Source: Pempheris klunzingeri
Lineage: Eukaryota; Chordata; Actinopteri; Acropomatiformes; Pempheridae
NCBI RefSeq assembly: GCF_042242105.1
Contig: NC_092013.1
Coordinates: 2,346,487 to 2,410,486 of the forward strand
Length of the DNA stretch: 64,000 nt
Reading direction: 5' to 3'
The notes below the pieces were generated by a model. It was not told the DNA's origin. It made no database searches and worked only from the letters and a program-made list of their open reading frames with translations. Positions 21,770-32,700 of this stretch are shown piece after piece; positions within the stretch are counted from its first letter, which is position 1, and every line of letters starts with the position of its first letter. The position numbers and the translations under genes are program-made.

Positions 21770-24410
21770 TGTGTGTGTGTGTGTGGTGTGTGTGTGTGGT
21801 GTGTGTGTGTGTGTGTGGGAGCCACCTGTCGATCAGCGAGTCCCTCATGCTGGTGGCGATGGCGGAGGGCTGCGCCGTGTCGCTGAGTCTGAACACGCTC
21901 TCGATGACCGACAGCTCAGTGCTGGTGGTGTCCAGGCCGCAGAACGCGCACCAGTCGTTGACCACCATCCCCGCCGCGATCACCTCGCTCCCCCGGTTCA
22001 CGGTGCCGGCCTGAACAGGGAGTGAAACCACCGTTATTGAACGAGCCATTTGCTCCTATTCTCTCCTGCTGACTGATTGTAGGGACGCCCTTCTGTGGTT
22101 GTTCGAAATGAAGAGACGACAACAAGACGCATTCAGGAACTTTATGTCGTTCACGAGCTCGGGTGTTAAAGCCAGATGGACGTGACCTTTCCTTGGACCG
22201 AACAGGCAAAGCGGAGCCACGAACGCTGACTTAAGGACAGCAACCATACCATCTATGGTACATGTTCCTGCAACGTGTAGCATAAGAGAAACCTTCTAAC
22301 ATCGATGGACCAAAACATGAGATACACGACACCAAAACACACTCAGAAGCCCAAATGCAGCATCCTCAGAGAAAAAGGACCACAGAGTGCTCTCTGCGTC
22401 AGGATCGAGCTGCCCGGCGCCGGTGACACGCCGCCTATCTTGACCTTGATCGCATGGCGGCTACCTCGCTGACCTGCTGCTGCTGCTGCTGCTGCTATCT
22501 GCCTCCACGTCTGTCTACATGGAGTTTGCTTTTGGTGATGGCCACCGAATAAAAGCCTCGAGCCACAGAAACGCTGCAGGGCTTTTCATTTTAAACCGAT
22601 TTTTAAAAAATAAACATGTATTGTGCTGTGCAAAAGTCCCAATATTTGGTGTGGCCACCCTTTGCCTCTCTGGACCGATGAGCTGCAGCAGAAGGCAGTT
22701 TGTTCACCGAGGGGCTAGAAAGCTCCATGATACAATACCAGCCGACATCCACAGATCATCTGTGGTTAGTTGTGTGAGGTGAGGGCATTAGCTAAATCAG
22801 GTTCATTTTCCAAATCCCTTCTAAAAAGACACTTTTATAAACAGGCTTTATGTAAGTTTAGTCCCCATCACTATTATTTAGGATTTCTGATCTGTGTCTA
22901 ATTGCACAAGTTTACTTCATATTACCTTTTATTCCATTTTGTTGTTGCTGCTTTGGGGTTTTATTGTATAAAAAAACACTTTGTAGCCTTTGTTTTTTAA
23001 AAATAAATATCTATAACTAAAGTCATCAATCAGAACTATTACTACTTTTCTACTACTAATAATAATAATTATTGTTCTGTCTAGTTGCTCTTCACTGCCT
23101 CACAGGAAGCGTTTTATGGTTTACGCCTCCTGTTACTTGTGTAAATCTTTATCTCATTGCTTCTCCACACTGTCTCGGAGGTTTGGCTGCTCTGTGATGT
23201 CGGCAGCTCAAACACGGGGGGGAGGCGAAGGACACCGCCATCAACCAATCAAACTGCACATAAGGCTGCCAGTTAAAATCGAGCCGTAGGATGGTGAAGA
23301 TGTGAAGTCAAGCTGTGAAGTTAGCCTCCTCCCCACCCGTCACTCACCACCAGGGGGACTTGCAGCAGGGACGACAGCTCGTCCTGGTCTTCTATGGACG
23401 TCTTCGGGTGGACGAGGCCGCCCTGGTTGCTGAATGCGCAGTAGGAGCCGACCAGGACCTGCTCCGCCACCGTCTGACGGAAAACCTCCACCTTCAGAGT
23501 GTCTGCGAGGATCTCCTCTGTCTCCTGATTGGAAGGGAGGGAGAGCATGTATTCATAACAGAGATACTGTCTGCAACTTTACTGCTTATTTCTTTTAATC
23601 ACAAGAGCGTGTGAACTGTAGCTTAACCCATGAATGTCTTGATTAGAAGCCACGGCCCATTTAGTTTAGAAGAGAAACCACAGATTCATTTAGCTAATGA
23701 TGATTTTTTGACCTTTATTTAATAATATTTAATTAAGATAAAAACACCAAAAGTACACAATAAACAAGAATTAAGGAAACAGAAGAATCATAGAAAATAT
23801 CAGATAATGAGGCTTTCGAGCTCCGAGGGGAACGCAAGCCTGTATTTAAGGGCAGATTGCAGTGGATATTAAATCAATGATAATTAAAGAGAAAAGCTAA
23901 TCCATCTGTGAACATAAGGATTATACTTTTCTTCATAAATGACAAAAAAAACAACTTTTAATTAACTAAACTAACACTGTCACAGGCTCAGCCCCCCCCA
24001 TGAGCCTCCGAGGTGTACAGTTGTGTGTGTCCGTCTCACCCTGTCGAGGTCGGGGTGGACCAGCGCTACGTAGTCGTTGCAGGCGATGACGTTACCGAGA
24101 GCGGACAGCCTCTCCTCGACCCTCTGGATCCTCACGGCGTCCGGCAGGCAGTTCCTGATGTGCTGCAGCTCCTGGTCTGTCGTGTTGTTGGGCACCAGGA
24201 GGCCGTGACGGTTCCCTGAGTTCAGGACGAGAAACAGAAAAGTCAGAAAGTCAGGAACACCGACATGCCTGTGTTGGTAAAGTTCTCATGCCTGCAGATA
24301 CAGGAAAGTGTTGGAGTGTTGAATAAGTTTTGGGACCAGAGAAAGTGGAAAAATTTAACAAAAACAAGGACAGATGAAAATCAAAGGATGAAAAAAAAGA
24401 TGCTGTTGAA

Positions 24411-24458
<48 letters not shown>

Positions 24459-26003
24459 TCCAGAGCCTTATACTCACCCACACACATCCTGCCTATGATG
24501 CGGCAGCCTGCTATGGAAGCGTGAACCACTGGGATGGTTTCTGATAGCTCCCCTTCAAACACACTGCGGTCACACAAACAACAGCAGCCTGTCACTTCTC
24601 CAGTCACTGAACCACGCTGGCTTTTCTTTCCTCAGCCAGCTGATAACCACTCACCACTCAGCCAAAAGACAAAACAGTTCTTCACATTAAATCTTAATGT
24701 GTAAAACGACAACGACGTTTGCTCAAACCAGACTAAACTACTGAATTTTGAGCAGCACAGGTCGGTTCAGGAGAGTGGGATTGTGTTGTTGTGACTGCGT
24801 ACTGGATCACCAACATGCTGAATTACAAAGGGGACCCCCCTGATTCTTGAAATATATGAAACCATGTTCCTCCTGGTATCCATGTTTGCCTACGTGGAGG
24901 GAAACTTTAATTTATCAGATTTTCCAATGAGGTTTGGTGCGGCACTGCCTCCATTTCTGCAACAAGATTGGCATGGTTTACTTATCATTCATTCATTAAA
25001 TATTTTTACAGATATTTCAAAGTTTAAAGATTTGGATACATTGAACGACATTAGTTTGTTTTTCCCGCCGAGAGGGACATTTTAAAGATAAATAATCAAG
25101 TTTAACGCAGCTTCTGGTGGACAAAACAAATCATGACGCTGTTTCTAAATAACCTACTTTTGGCATTTGTGTTCTCGACACTTAACAGCCTAAACACACA
25201 CACACACACACACAGTGACATATCTGCATATAAGCTAATATCATGGGTTAGGGTTAGGGGTCCTGTGTTTAGAACTCAGACCGAAATGTGGGAGAAACGT
25301 GGCAATCCGGATCAAACGGTGTTAACATGAAGAGGGAGACCTGACATCGTGCCGTCATAGCATTTCACAGTACCTGTAATTGTTACTGCCGCATTGACGT
25401 GTAAGCAGCGTTTTAATGTAGCTGTCCGAATGGGGCTCATTAACCTGCTGGTCAAAGTGTAGAGGATCAATATTCAGATTTTACGGAGAGACGCCCTTAA
25501 ATTTTTAGTAAATCATCTTGTGTGAGAAAAGATTCTTTAAAATCGTCACCTTGCTGTGTCAAAAGTAAAGACCACAGGGCTTCTAGTGTGAGGACAGCAT
25601 CAATATTAACTTTATATCCGAACACCCAAACACGTGTGCTGATGTCAGAGGAAGGAAACTGCACTTTGTCATCTACATTACAGCTTATCTCTGCAGACAC
25701 AGAGATTGTTCACTTCACTGGACAGACAGACAGGCAGACAGGCAGACAGATCCATGCCTCCATAAGTGTCTAAAAACTAATCAAGCCACGTGTCATTTAC
25801 GGCCAAAAGGCCAAACTTCACCTGTAGAAGTTCTCGGAGCCGCCGATGGCCACCAGGCAGTACGTGTTGGTCAGTTTGGCGAAGCAGCCGATCTCGTTGT
25901 TTTTCTCAAACGACGCTCTCACAGCCATGGTGGTGATGATGATGATGAAGAAGACGATGATGATGACTGATGATGAGGAGGAGGAGGAGGGTGGCTTCTG
26001 ATC
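21311..26003 (-). CDS. eif6: Eukaryotic translation initiation factor 6 (eIF6)
   Basis: Six coding exons, minus strand: 25,928-25,822 (start ATG; exon extends to 26,003 as 5-prime UTR), 24,563-24,478, 24,215-24,040, 23,524-23,348, 22,010-21,826 and 21,404-21,311. Phases fit to 825 bases, 274 residues. The protein begins [19 protein letters not shown] and contains [45 protein letters not shown] and [20 protein letters not shown], nearly identical to vertebrate eIF6. eIF6 is a pentein-fold factor that binds the 60S subunit, blocks premature 40S joining and is needed for 60S maturation in the nucleolus. The serine of TSMRDSL, equivalent to human Ser235, is kept. The family normally ends SLIDSLT at 245; here the last exon reads SLIDSLKK and continues 29 residues, so this exon is less certain. 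Confidence 0.93.
21714..21818 (+). repeat. (TG)n microsatellite in eif6 intron 5
   Basis: An almost pure TG run with a few GGTG interruptions, lying only about 8 bases from the exon 5 donor of eif6. On the gene strand it is (CA)n directly after the donor, a position where CA tracts can influence splicing through hnRNP L in vertebrates (family knowledge, not tested here). Confidence 0.85.
22245..22410. repeat. Dispersed repeat, copy 2, in eif6 intron 4
   Basis: Matches 18,266-18,360 over TGGTACATGTTCCTGCAA, the AAACCTTCTAACA stretch and GTGCTCTCTG. It contains extra sequence between the two shared parts. No coding part is recognisable and the family is unknown. A short (CTG)n tract follows at about 22,467-22,495. 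Confidence 0.4.
22690..23070 (+). mobile_element. LINE 3-prime end fragment in eif6 intron 4
   Basis: In one plus frame the sequence reads [18 protein letters not shown], and then, after a stop and a frame change, [14 protein letters not shown]-like residues. This is the C-terminal tail common to fish Rex1/L2-type LINEs (RGAxxWNSLP, then FKSxLKxHLF). It ends in AT-rich sequence with a TAATAATAATAATTATT tract near 23,050-23,070. Degenerate and short; family uncertain. Confidence 0.4.
24414..24455 (+). repeat. (TG)n microsatellite in eif6 intron 2
   Basis: A pure TG run of about 40 bases, about 20 bases beyond the exon 2 donor on the gene strand. Two eif6 introns thus begin with a long CA tract on the transcript. 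Confidence 0.9.
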
Positions 26004-26375
26004 CTGGAACAGCACACGTTGTTTTAGAAACACGGAGCTTTGTGAGCTGTTGGCAAAAACGCAACAAAGTTATTTACGATGTGAGCAGCTGACACAGTTA
26101 GCCGGGCTAACCGGGCTAACCAGGCTAAGCTAGCTAGTTTTCTAGTTTTCTAAAGTTCACGGACGTTAAACGCGTCGCTTTAGCGCCTCGTTTTATCGAC
26201 GAGCCGCTTCGACTTAATGTGCAGTCGGGCCTGTTTTTAAACAACTCCAGATATTCACTAAACACGACATAAAATTACCTGAGTTTGGTTCCTTTCCACT
26301 CAACGTGCGTGGTGATTCCCCACAACCCCACGTGTTCCGCTTCCGCTTTAGGGTCAACGTGGTGACGTAGGACGT
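26004..26375 (-). promoter_or_regulatory. eif6: eif6 5-prime non-coding exon and promoter
   Basis: On the minus strand a CAG/GTAATT donor near 26,279 would join a non-coding exon (about 26,280-26,330) to the acceptor TTCCAG at 26,004-26,009, in front of the exon holding the start codon. The stretch just upstream contains ACTTCCGCTT-type ETS-like motifs (GGAAGCGGAACACGTGG read on the minus strand) with an embedded CACGTG E-box. This suits a housekeeping, TATA-less promoter. The transcription start is not determined. A poly-A tract follows at 26,385. Confidence 0.5.
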
Positions 26376-27331
26376 ACCATGCGTAAAAAAAAAAAAAAAA
26401 AAATACAATGAACTTTAGCAAAGATGCCGCATGTTTTCATTTATCCTATTAAAAGGTACTTTTTTGACACGAACACCGAACTTTTTCCATATTTTGTTTA
26501 GTTTTGACACAAAATAATTGCTCTCTGTCATCGGTTGTCTATTTTACGCAGGAAATATAAAGTCATAAACATTTCTTGATATTTAGGGGCAGAACAAAAA
26601 GCATAATAATAAGAGTAAAAGAACTGAAGCAGTCAATAATTAAAAATACAGATTTAAAATATAGATTTACGATACAAAATATGATACATACATTTAAAAC
26701 GTGTAAAATTTTGATAAATAAATGTGGAAAAGTTAACAATACGAAAAAATAAAGGTGCAAAGTGCACAGAAAAAAGAAATTAAACTGTGTTTTAATGTGA
26801 TGCATTAGTCAGATGTGGAGACGACATTAGTGTCCGCAAACATACATATAACTTTTGTGGCATATTTACATATATATGTAGTTATTGCTATAAGCACACA
26901 GGCGCATACAGGTGTGCCATCCATATAAACAATGGACAGCATACAGTGCCTGTGCACAGGTCAAACTCTTACTGTAAAGAAGAATAGAAGCAGTGCAGGG
27001 CTGAGTGGGAGGGCTGCAATAAATATTCTAATAGAATTCATTACTAAACCAAACGGTGGGTGCATGGACAGCATGTGTGTCTGTTTGCTGTGCAGCCTGA
27101 ACAGTTTTCTATTTGAATAAACATGTTATTGGACGCACTGTATGAACAGTAATATGTATAATATTATATATATATATATAATGATATTTCTCTCTGCTTT
27201 CATGGCCTCAGATTTGTCTCCGTCACGTTTTTGTTTTGTTTTTTTCTGATGATTTTGGAGAGCAAGGAGGCGACTTGAAGTAAATAAAAACAAATAAATA
27301 AATCTCCAAATCGCCTTCCCTCCTCACTAAC

Positions 27332-27430
27332 CTGCATAGCAACTGCAGGCGCTGCCGTCCTCTTCCTCTTCCCTCGTGCAGCACCGCCAATCACGTCGGC
27401 CTCTCCGCGTGACGTCCCGTTTGTTGACAT
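27332..27430 (-). other. Possible upstream coding exon (33 residues) on the minus strand
   Basis: The minus strand has an ATG in fair context at 27,430 and an open stretch starting MSTNGTSRGEADVIGG, with a basic GKRKR cluster, ending at CAG/GTTAGT at 27,332. The region is CpG-rich. Spliced to the eif6 acceptor at 26,003 it would be in frame: the 75 bases before the eif6 ATG are open. It could therefore be an alternative eif6 first exon or the start of an unrelated gene. A second ATG at 27,437 reads another frame to the same donor. I do not recognise the peptide. Nothing else is supported in 26,400-27,330, which is AT-rich. Confidence 0.3.
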
Positions 27431-28080
27431 CTTCCATTAGCTCACCACCTGTGTGACGTCACTGCAGCAGGTCTGGGCCGACCAGGAGGAGGAGGAGGAG
27501 ACAAAGAGCTTGAGAGGTGAGGAGGTGTCACTCCTTCCTGTTTCTGTCTGCTCACATTCAACGTCTGCTTTTCCTACACTTGTAGTTGCTGTTGCTAGCT
27601 GATTTATATTCACTTGGGCGATTAGCACAAAGGTGAGTTCAAGCCTTATTGGAATGAAACGGGAAATATCTGTGGCATTAAGTGGATTGAACCTGGCTGG
27701 TCTGGAAAATCAACTGGTTATTTTCTGCTGCGTGAGACACCGTTTCAAGCAGGGCTGCCAGAGTGGCGGACCCCGCCACAACGATGTCAGTGAAGTTTTC
27801 TTTCTCTTTTATAATTTATTTTACACTGCAGTGTTCATTTTGTTCTCCATATTTGGCATTTTTACCCTGCATATTGCATTGGTACATTTTATAGTGTATA
27901 TTACATTTTATATTTATTTACCTTCGTTTTAGTCATTTATTTATTTACCTTGCAATTTTTTTCTTGCTAATTCTTATTGATCTGGTACTTACAACATTTT
28001 CTACATTTTTTGCTTATTTGTTTGTCTTCATGGTGGTGGTCACTTTAACTCTCTATGCTGCTTCTGTAACACCAGAATTA

Positions 28081-28125
28081 CCCCCCGGGGATCAATAAAG
28101 TATTTCTATCTATCTATCTATCATA
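28081..28125 (+). mobile_element. Non-LTR retrotransposon 3-prime tail
   Basis: CCCCGGGGATCAATAAAGTA followed by a (TCTA)n tract is the standard 3-prime terminus of fish LINE or LINE-dependent SINE copies. No coding region precedes it; 27,640-28,080 is AT-rich with no supported gene. Confidence 0.5.
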
Positions 28126-28436
28126 TTTATTATACACTCAAGATTATCATGCTGTCTTTTAATATCCTCCTCTGAGAAAACCGGTCAGTCGTTATCGATT
28201 CAAACGTGTTGTTAAAGGTAAATTAGCATGAGACATCAAGTATTGATTAAAAATGATGAATTGGCATCACAGTCGCAGCCAATCAGTTTATTATGGACCG
28301 CCGATTTCATACCTCGTGTTTGCGATTGTTGCCGTCTTCATCGTAGGTTTTTGAAGTGACGTTCATTCTGTGAGGACCCTCCTCTGATTGGCTATGTTTA
28401 GGCATGGCCTGTCTCTGATTGGTTAGCGAGCAGGAA

Positions 28437-28690
28437 GCCCCGCCCTAAAGCCCCTCTCCCCCTCTTCCTGGTCTATTTTCCTCTAAATGGGAACATAATC
28501 TACTAAATGAACGTCCTGCTGTGCTGAAGAAGACTGTAAACTAGAGACTGAGAGCAGAAACTCATCAGGAAAATGTTCACTGAGCTGATAAATCAGGAGA
28601 GAAGTCGGCTCATTTTCTCATTGACTTCCATCCAATCTGACCACTGGAGTCGCCCCCTGCTGGACCTGGACAGGATGCAGGTTTATGGTT
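28437..28690 (+). repeat. Dispersed repeat, copy 1 (pair with 32,495-32,700)
   Basis: Shared with 32,495-32,700 in the same orientation: CTGCTGTGCTGAAGAAGAC, AGAGCAGAAACTCATCAGGA, GAGAAGTCGGCTCATTTTC and TTGACTTCCATCCA. It resembles common fish non-autonomous DNA transposons, but terminal repeats were not delimited. It encodes nothing recognisable. Confidence 0.5.
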
Positions 28691-29039
28691 ACAACCAAAA
28701 ACAGGCGGTAGATCGTTGTACTCGTCTTGTCCTGTATGTTTTTGTTGTGTGCGATCTTTACCTGTTTTTATTTTCCTTTTATTCCGAAGCACAGTGAACC
28801 AACGCCTGTCGTTTGAAATGTGCTTCATGAATAAACTTGACTTTACTCAAACTCACCACGTTGGTCCGGACGGAAATATCTCGCGATGCAAAGGCACTTT
28901 ATACAATGTATATGTATTGTAATGGCAACTCTGTGCTGTTTTTCCACTTGGCTTTGCTTCACAGGTGAGATTAGTGTTGTTACGCAGACAATAATAGACA
29001 TTTTCCGGTCGGTCAGGTGAGAGCTGTGCCCTCCTCTTC

Positions 29040-29122
29040 CTCTCACCTGCAATGAGACACGAAATCTCATTGTACTTTGCTGTATGATGACAATAAATCT
29101 GATCCTGATTCTGACCTTTGCC
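29040..29122 (+). mobile_element. L2-like LINE 3-prime end fragment
   Basis: AATCTCATTGTACTTTGCTG, then ATGACAATAAATCTGATCCT and GATTCTGA, form the usual terminal stem and tail of fish L2-like elements. It is a tail-only remnant. Confidence 0.5.
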
Positions 29123-29479
29123 CCCACATATACAGCCCAGTGTCCAAAACAGTAATTAATACGAGAATAAAAGTAAAGTAACATGCCGACAACAAACGTT
29201 AACGGCTCCTACATGTACACTGCATTCATTGTTAAAAATAGATATTCATATATATCTTTTGAATAAACTATATCTTTCTATAACGGAAGAATTTCTTCTA
29301 CATCTTGAGTAATGAATGAATATCTTTAACTATTGGATGGATTGCCTCAAAACTGAACGCAGCCATTCATGTCTACCTCGGGATGAATTATAATAACCTC
29401 AATGAAAATCTGACTTCTCTTTCAGTTCACAATCTCTGTTTGTCCGCCGCTGATCTAACTCTCGGAGTGATCCCTCTCG

Positions 29480-29640
29480 TCTGTGTAGACGATCTGTGGG
29501 GTGCGCCGCTCCGCCGACACGTCGGATCCGGAAACTCTGCCTGGAAACACCGAGAAACTGATCGGTACCGGCGGGCCGACAGAGACCGACGGGCCCCGAA
29601 GGAAAGCAGGGGGTCGACTAGGTGGGATAAAATTAATTTA
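29480..29640. promoter_or_regulatory. CpG-rich island, possible promoter or first exon of mmp24os
   Basis: This short stretch is unusually rich in CG dinucleotides (GCGCCGCTCCGCCGACACG, GGCGGGCCGAC) against an AT-rich background. It lies about 5 kb upstream of the first mmp24os coding exon, on a strand with no other gene. Small open frames on both strands across it look incidental. A role as promoter or non-coding first exon is inferred only from composition and position. Confidence 0.3.
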
Positions 29641-29684
29641 TGTTCCCGACAGCAGCAAACAGCACACACACTATGCACTAAGAG

Positions 29685-29686
<2 letters not shown>

Positions 29687-29737
<51 letters not shown>
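29687..29737 (+). repeat. (TG)n microsatellite
   Basis: A pure TG run of about 48 bases just after the CpG-rich island. Confidence 0.9.
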
Positions 29738-30099
29738 CGGAGCTCTCAGTGTTGTAAACATGTCTGAGGCAGCAGCTGAATAAAGCCTGTGTGCAGGCTC
29801 TGGTTACACTGACTTACATCAACAGTCCCTTTTATAGGAGATTTTTGATTTGTGTTATTGTGCAGAAAACATTAGTGGAGGCGGCTGTTTCCTATTTCAT
29901 CTCAAGAAGTAGTCCACCTTAAGTTTGGTGCAGTGAAGTTACTACTTTGTGCCTTCATGTGATTTGAATCTTATACTTCTGTTCAATTTATATACTATAA
30001 AGGTATACGGCACATTTTATTATTAAAGGTAAGCTCCAAATGCTCAAACAGGAGCAACACTCATCATTCATTAACATTAACAAAGTGTGACCATGTCAG

Positions 30100-30101
<2 letters not shown>

Positions 30102-30171
<70 letters not shown>
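30102..30171 (+). repeat. (AC)n microsatellite
   Basis: A pure AC run of about 70 bases, 110 bases before the 20-bp minisatellite. Confidence 0.9.
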
Positions 30172-30174
<3 letters not shown>

Positions 30175-30280
30175 ATCACCCGTAAGCCTGTGTGAACAGC
30201 AAAGTTTCTGTTTTGTTTTTAAATGTGGATACAATCGCACATACAGTCATACTCACAGACACACAGCTAAAAACAAAGAA

Positions 30281-30535
30281 TACAAACACACATAAAGGTA
30301 GAAATACACAAATAAAGGTAGAAATACACACATAAAGGTAGAAATACACAAATAAAGGTAGAAATACACACATAAAGGTAGAAATACACAAATAAAGGTA
30401 GAAATACGCACATAAAGGTAGAAATACACACATAAAGTTAGAAATACACACATAAAGGTAGAAATACTCAAATAAAGGTAGAAATACTAAAATAAAGGTA
30501 GAAATACACACATAAAGGTAGAAATACACATAACC
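30281..30535 (+). repeat. 20-bp minisatellite, about 12 copies
   Basis: The unit GAAATACACANATAAAGGTA repeats in exact register from 30,281 to about 30,535, with two alternating variants (ACACACAT and ACACAAAT). A long open frame exists across it only because the unit lacks stops. No gene is supported. Confidence 0.85.
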
Positions 30536-30626
30536 GGTGGGCTTTTGCGTTGTGTTGGATAGATAGCAAAGACGCAGTAACTCCAGGATCTCTGTATGGA
30601 AATCAGTTTTTTCTGCCAAACAAACG

Positions 30627-31347
30627 AACCCACTGTAATCCACTATGGCCCACTGTGGCCCACTGTAACCCACTGTAGCCCACTGTGGCCCACTGTAACC
30701 CACTGTGGCCCACTGTAGCCCACTGTGGCCCACTGTAACCCACTGTGGCCCACTGTAACCCACTGTGGCCCACTGTAGCCCACTGTGGCCCACTGTAACC
30801 CACTGTGGCCCACTGTAACCCACTGTAACCCACTGTGGCCCACTGTAATCCACTGTGGCCCACTGTAACCCACTGTAACTAACTGTGGCCCACTGTAATC
30901 CACTGTGGCCCACTGTGGCCCACTGTAACCCACTGTGGCCCACTGTAACCCACTGTAACCCACTGTGGCCCACTGTAATCCACTGTGGCCCACTGTAACC
31001 CACTGTAACTAACTGTGGCCCACTGTAATCCACTGTGGCCCACTGTAACCCACTGTAATCCACTGTGGCCCACTGTAGCCCACTGTAACCCACTGTGGCC
31101 CACTGTAACCCACTGTAACCCACTGTGGCCCACTGTAATCCACTGTAACCCACTGTGGCCCACTGTAATCCACTGTAACCCACCGTGGCCCACTGTAATC
31201 CACTGTAACCCACTGTGGCCCACTGTAATCCACTGTAACCCACCGTGGCCCACTGTAATCCACTGTGGCCCACTGTGGCCCACTGTAACCCACTGTAACC
31301 CACCGTGGCCCACTGTAATCCACTGTAACCCACTGTGGCCCGCTGTG
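30627..31347 (+). repeat. 10-bp minisatellite CCCACTGTRR, about 72 copies
   Basis: The decamer (CCCACTGTAA, CCCACTGTGG, CCCACTGTAG, with TCCACTGT and CCCACCGT variants) repeats without any length slip for about 720 bases. Variants form longer patterns, mostly 20-bp alternation on the left and a 30-bp pattern (ATC-CACTGT, ACC-CACTGT, GGC-CACTGT) on the right. Because 10 is not a multiple of three and no unit contains a stop, long open frames appear on both strands. They code low-complexity SGLQWATVG-type or NPLWPTVIH-type repeats. I treat these as non-coding. Confidence 0.9.
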
Positions 31348-32494
31348 GCGTCCCTCAGCTGTGGTCCTGATGTGGTGCGAGCTGAAACTCGCAAACTCGC
31401 GCTCGCTTTAATCAAACCAATAACGCAGATAGATTGTAATTAATCTGCTGGTGAGAGATGATTTATCTTTTATTATTTCCCGGTTTGTGCTGAAAGTGTT
31501 TAATTTTCTGAAGGAAATGAAACCTAAACATGAACGAGCCTCACAGGAGCCCGGTGGTCCAGCAGGAATCAGACTACCAACCCTTGAATTAGCAATGAAG
31601 TGTCAGAGCAGAAGAACAAAAAGGAAGTAAGTAGGAGGGGGTGAATAAGTGGAGTGAGGCCTGCAGCTGGGTCACATGTGGGGGGGGGGGGGGGGACACA
31701 TGCGGCTTATTTCCAACAGAAGGGGGCAGCAGTGGAGATAAGAAAGAGCTCGAGTCAAAACAAAACAGTATCTCAGAGAAAGAGAGGGGTGGTGGTGGTG
31801 GTGGGTGGTGGGGGGGCTATATTTAGCCCAGCTTTCTCTCCAGCTGTGACAGCTGGAGAGGGGAAGTGAGGCGACGGCCCTGAATGCTGATTGAGATGCT
31901 CTTAAATTCATGAATGAAGCATGTGTCACTCAGATTAACTCGTTATACTACTTGCCTGATACGTTTTAACAGCTTGGCTGGAAGGAAAAATAATAAAATC
32001 AGCCCTCAAGAGTTCAGTGTTTTTCAGCCATAACATCACTTTTGCTCCACAGATCCATAAGTTCTCTCTTGATATTCTTTGTTTTACTCACTGGCTGCGA
32101 GTTAAGTCTTCATGTCCGCCCCCATCTTATATTATATTAGTAAAGGTTAGGCCCCTAATCAGCTTTAACATGCAGTCAGAGCACCGGTGGATGCTCTGCA
32201 TTTGTGAGGCTGTTAATTTCTCACTTTACTGCCGCCCATTATTTCTACTAGCGTATTGACACACTGGTTACAGTCTCCATTTGGCACAGCGCAGTGAATG
32301 AAATCATTTTGGGGAGTGTGGAAATCATCAGCAGCATTTTGTTGCCGGTTATTTCAGAAGCGGTGTTTCTTCATCTCCTGCAGTGGATGAGGTAATTTCT
32401 AGCTTCTCTAGAAACACAGGCAGAGACCACGGACGTATTATAAGTAGACTGAATAAAAGGAGTGGACGTTGCCACCTTGACGTCATCCATTGGT

Positions 32495-32700
32495 TTGTGT
32501 TGTCCCGCCCTAAATCATACTCTGTTTCCTGGTCTATCTTCCTCTAAATGGACCATAATTTCCTAAATGAACATCCCGCTGTGCTGAAGAAGACAGTAAA
32601 CTAGAGACTAAGAGCAGAAACTCATCAGGAAAAGAGAGAAGTCGGCTCATTTTCCCCATTGACTTCCATCCAGTCAGGCTTCTGGTTGCTACGTCCACAT
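32495..32700 (+). repeat. Dispersed repeat, copy 2 (pair with 28,437-28,690)
   Basis: Same orientation and blocks as the copy at 28.4 kb, with an internal deletion after the AAACTCATCAGGAAAA stretch. The upstream stretch GACGTCATCCATTGGTTTGT is common to a widespread fish DNA-transposon-like family, but ends were not resolved. Confidence 0.5.

Noticed and set aside
27437-27628. Minus-strand 63-codon frame upstream of the possible eif6 alternative exon
   Set aside because: No similarity and no supporting splice signals; it sits in a CpG-rich stretch where open frames are common.
30176-31415. Very long open frames on both strands (up to 385 codons) with SGLQWATVG-type repeats
   Set aside because: They are a by-product of a 10-bp tandem repeat that has no stop in any frame. 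There is no splice context, start signal or known repeat-protein family.
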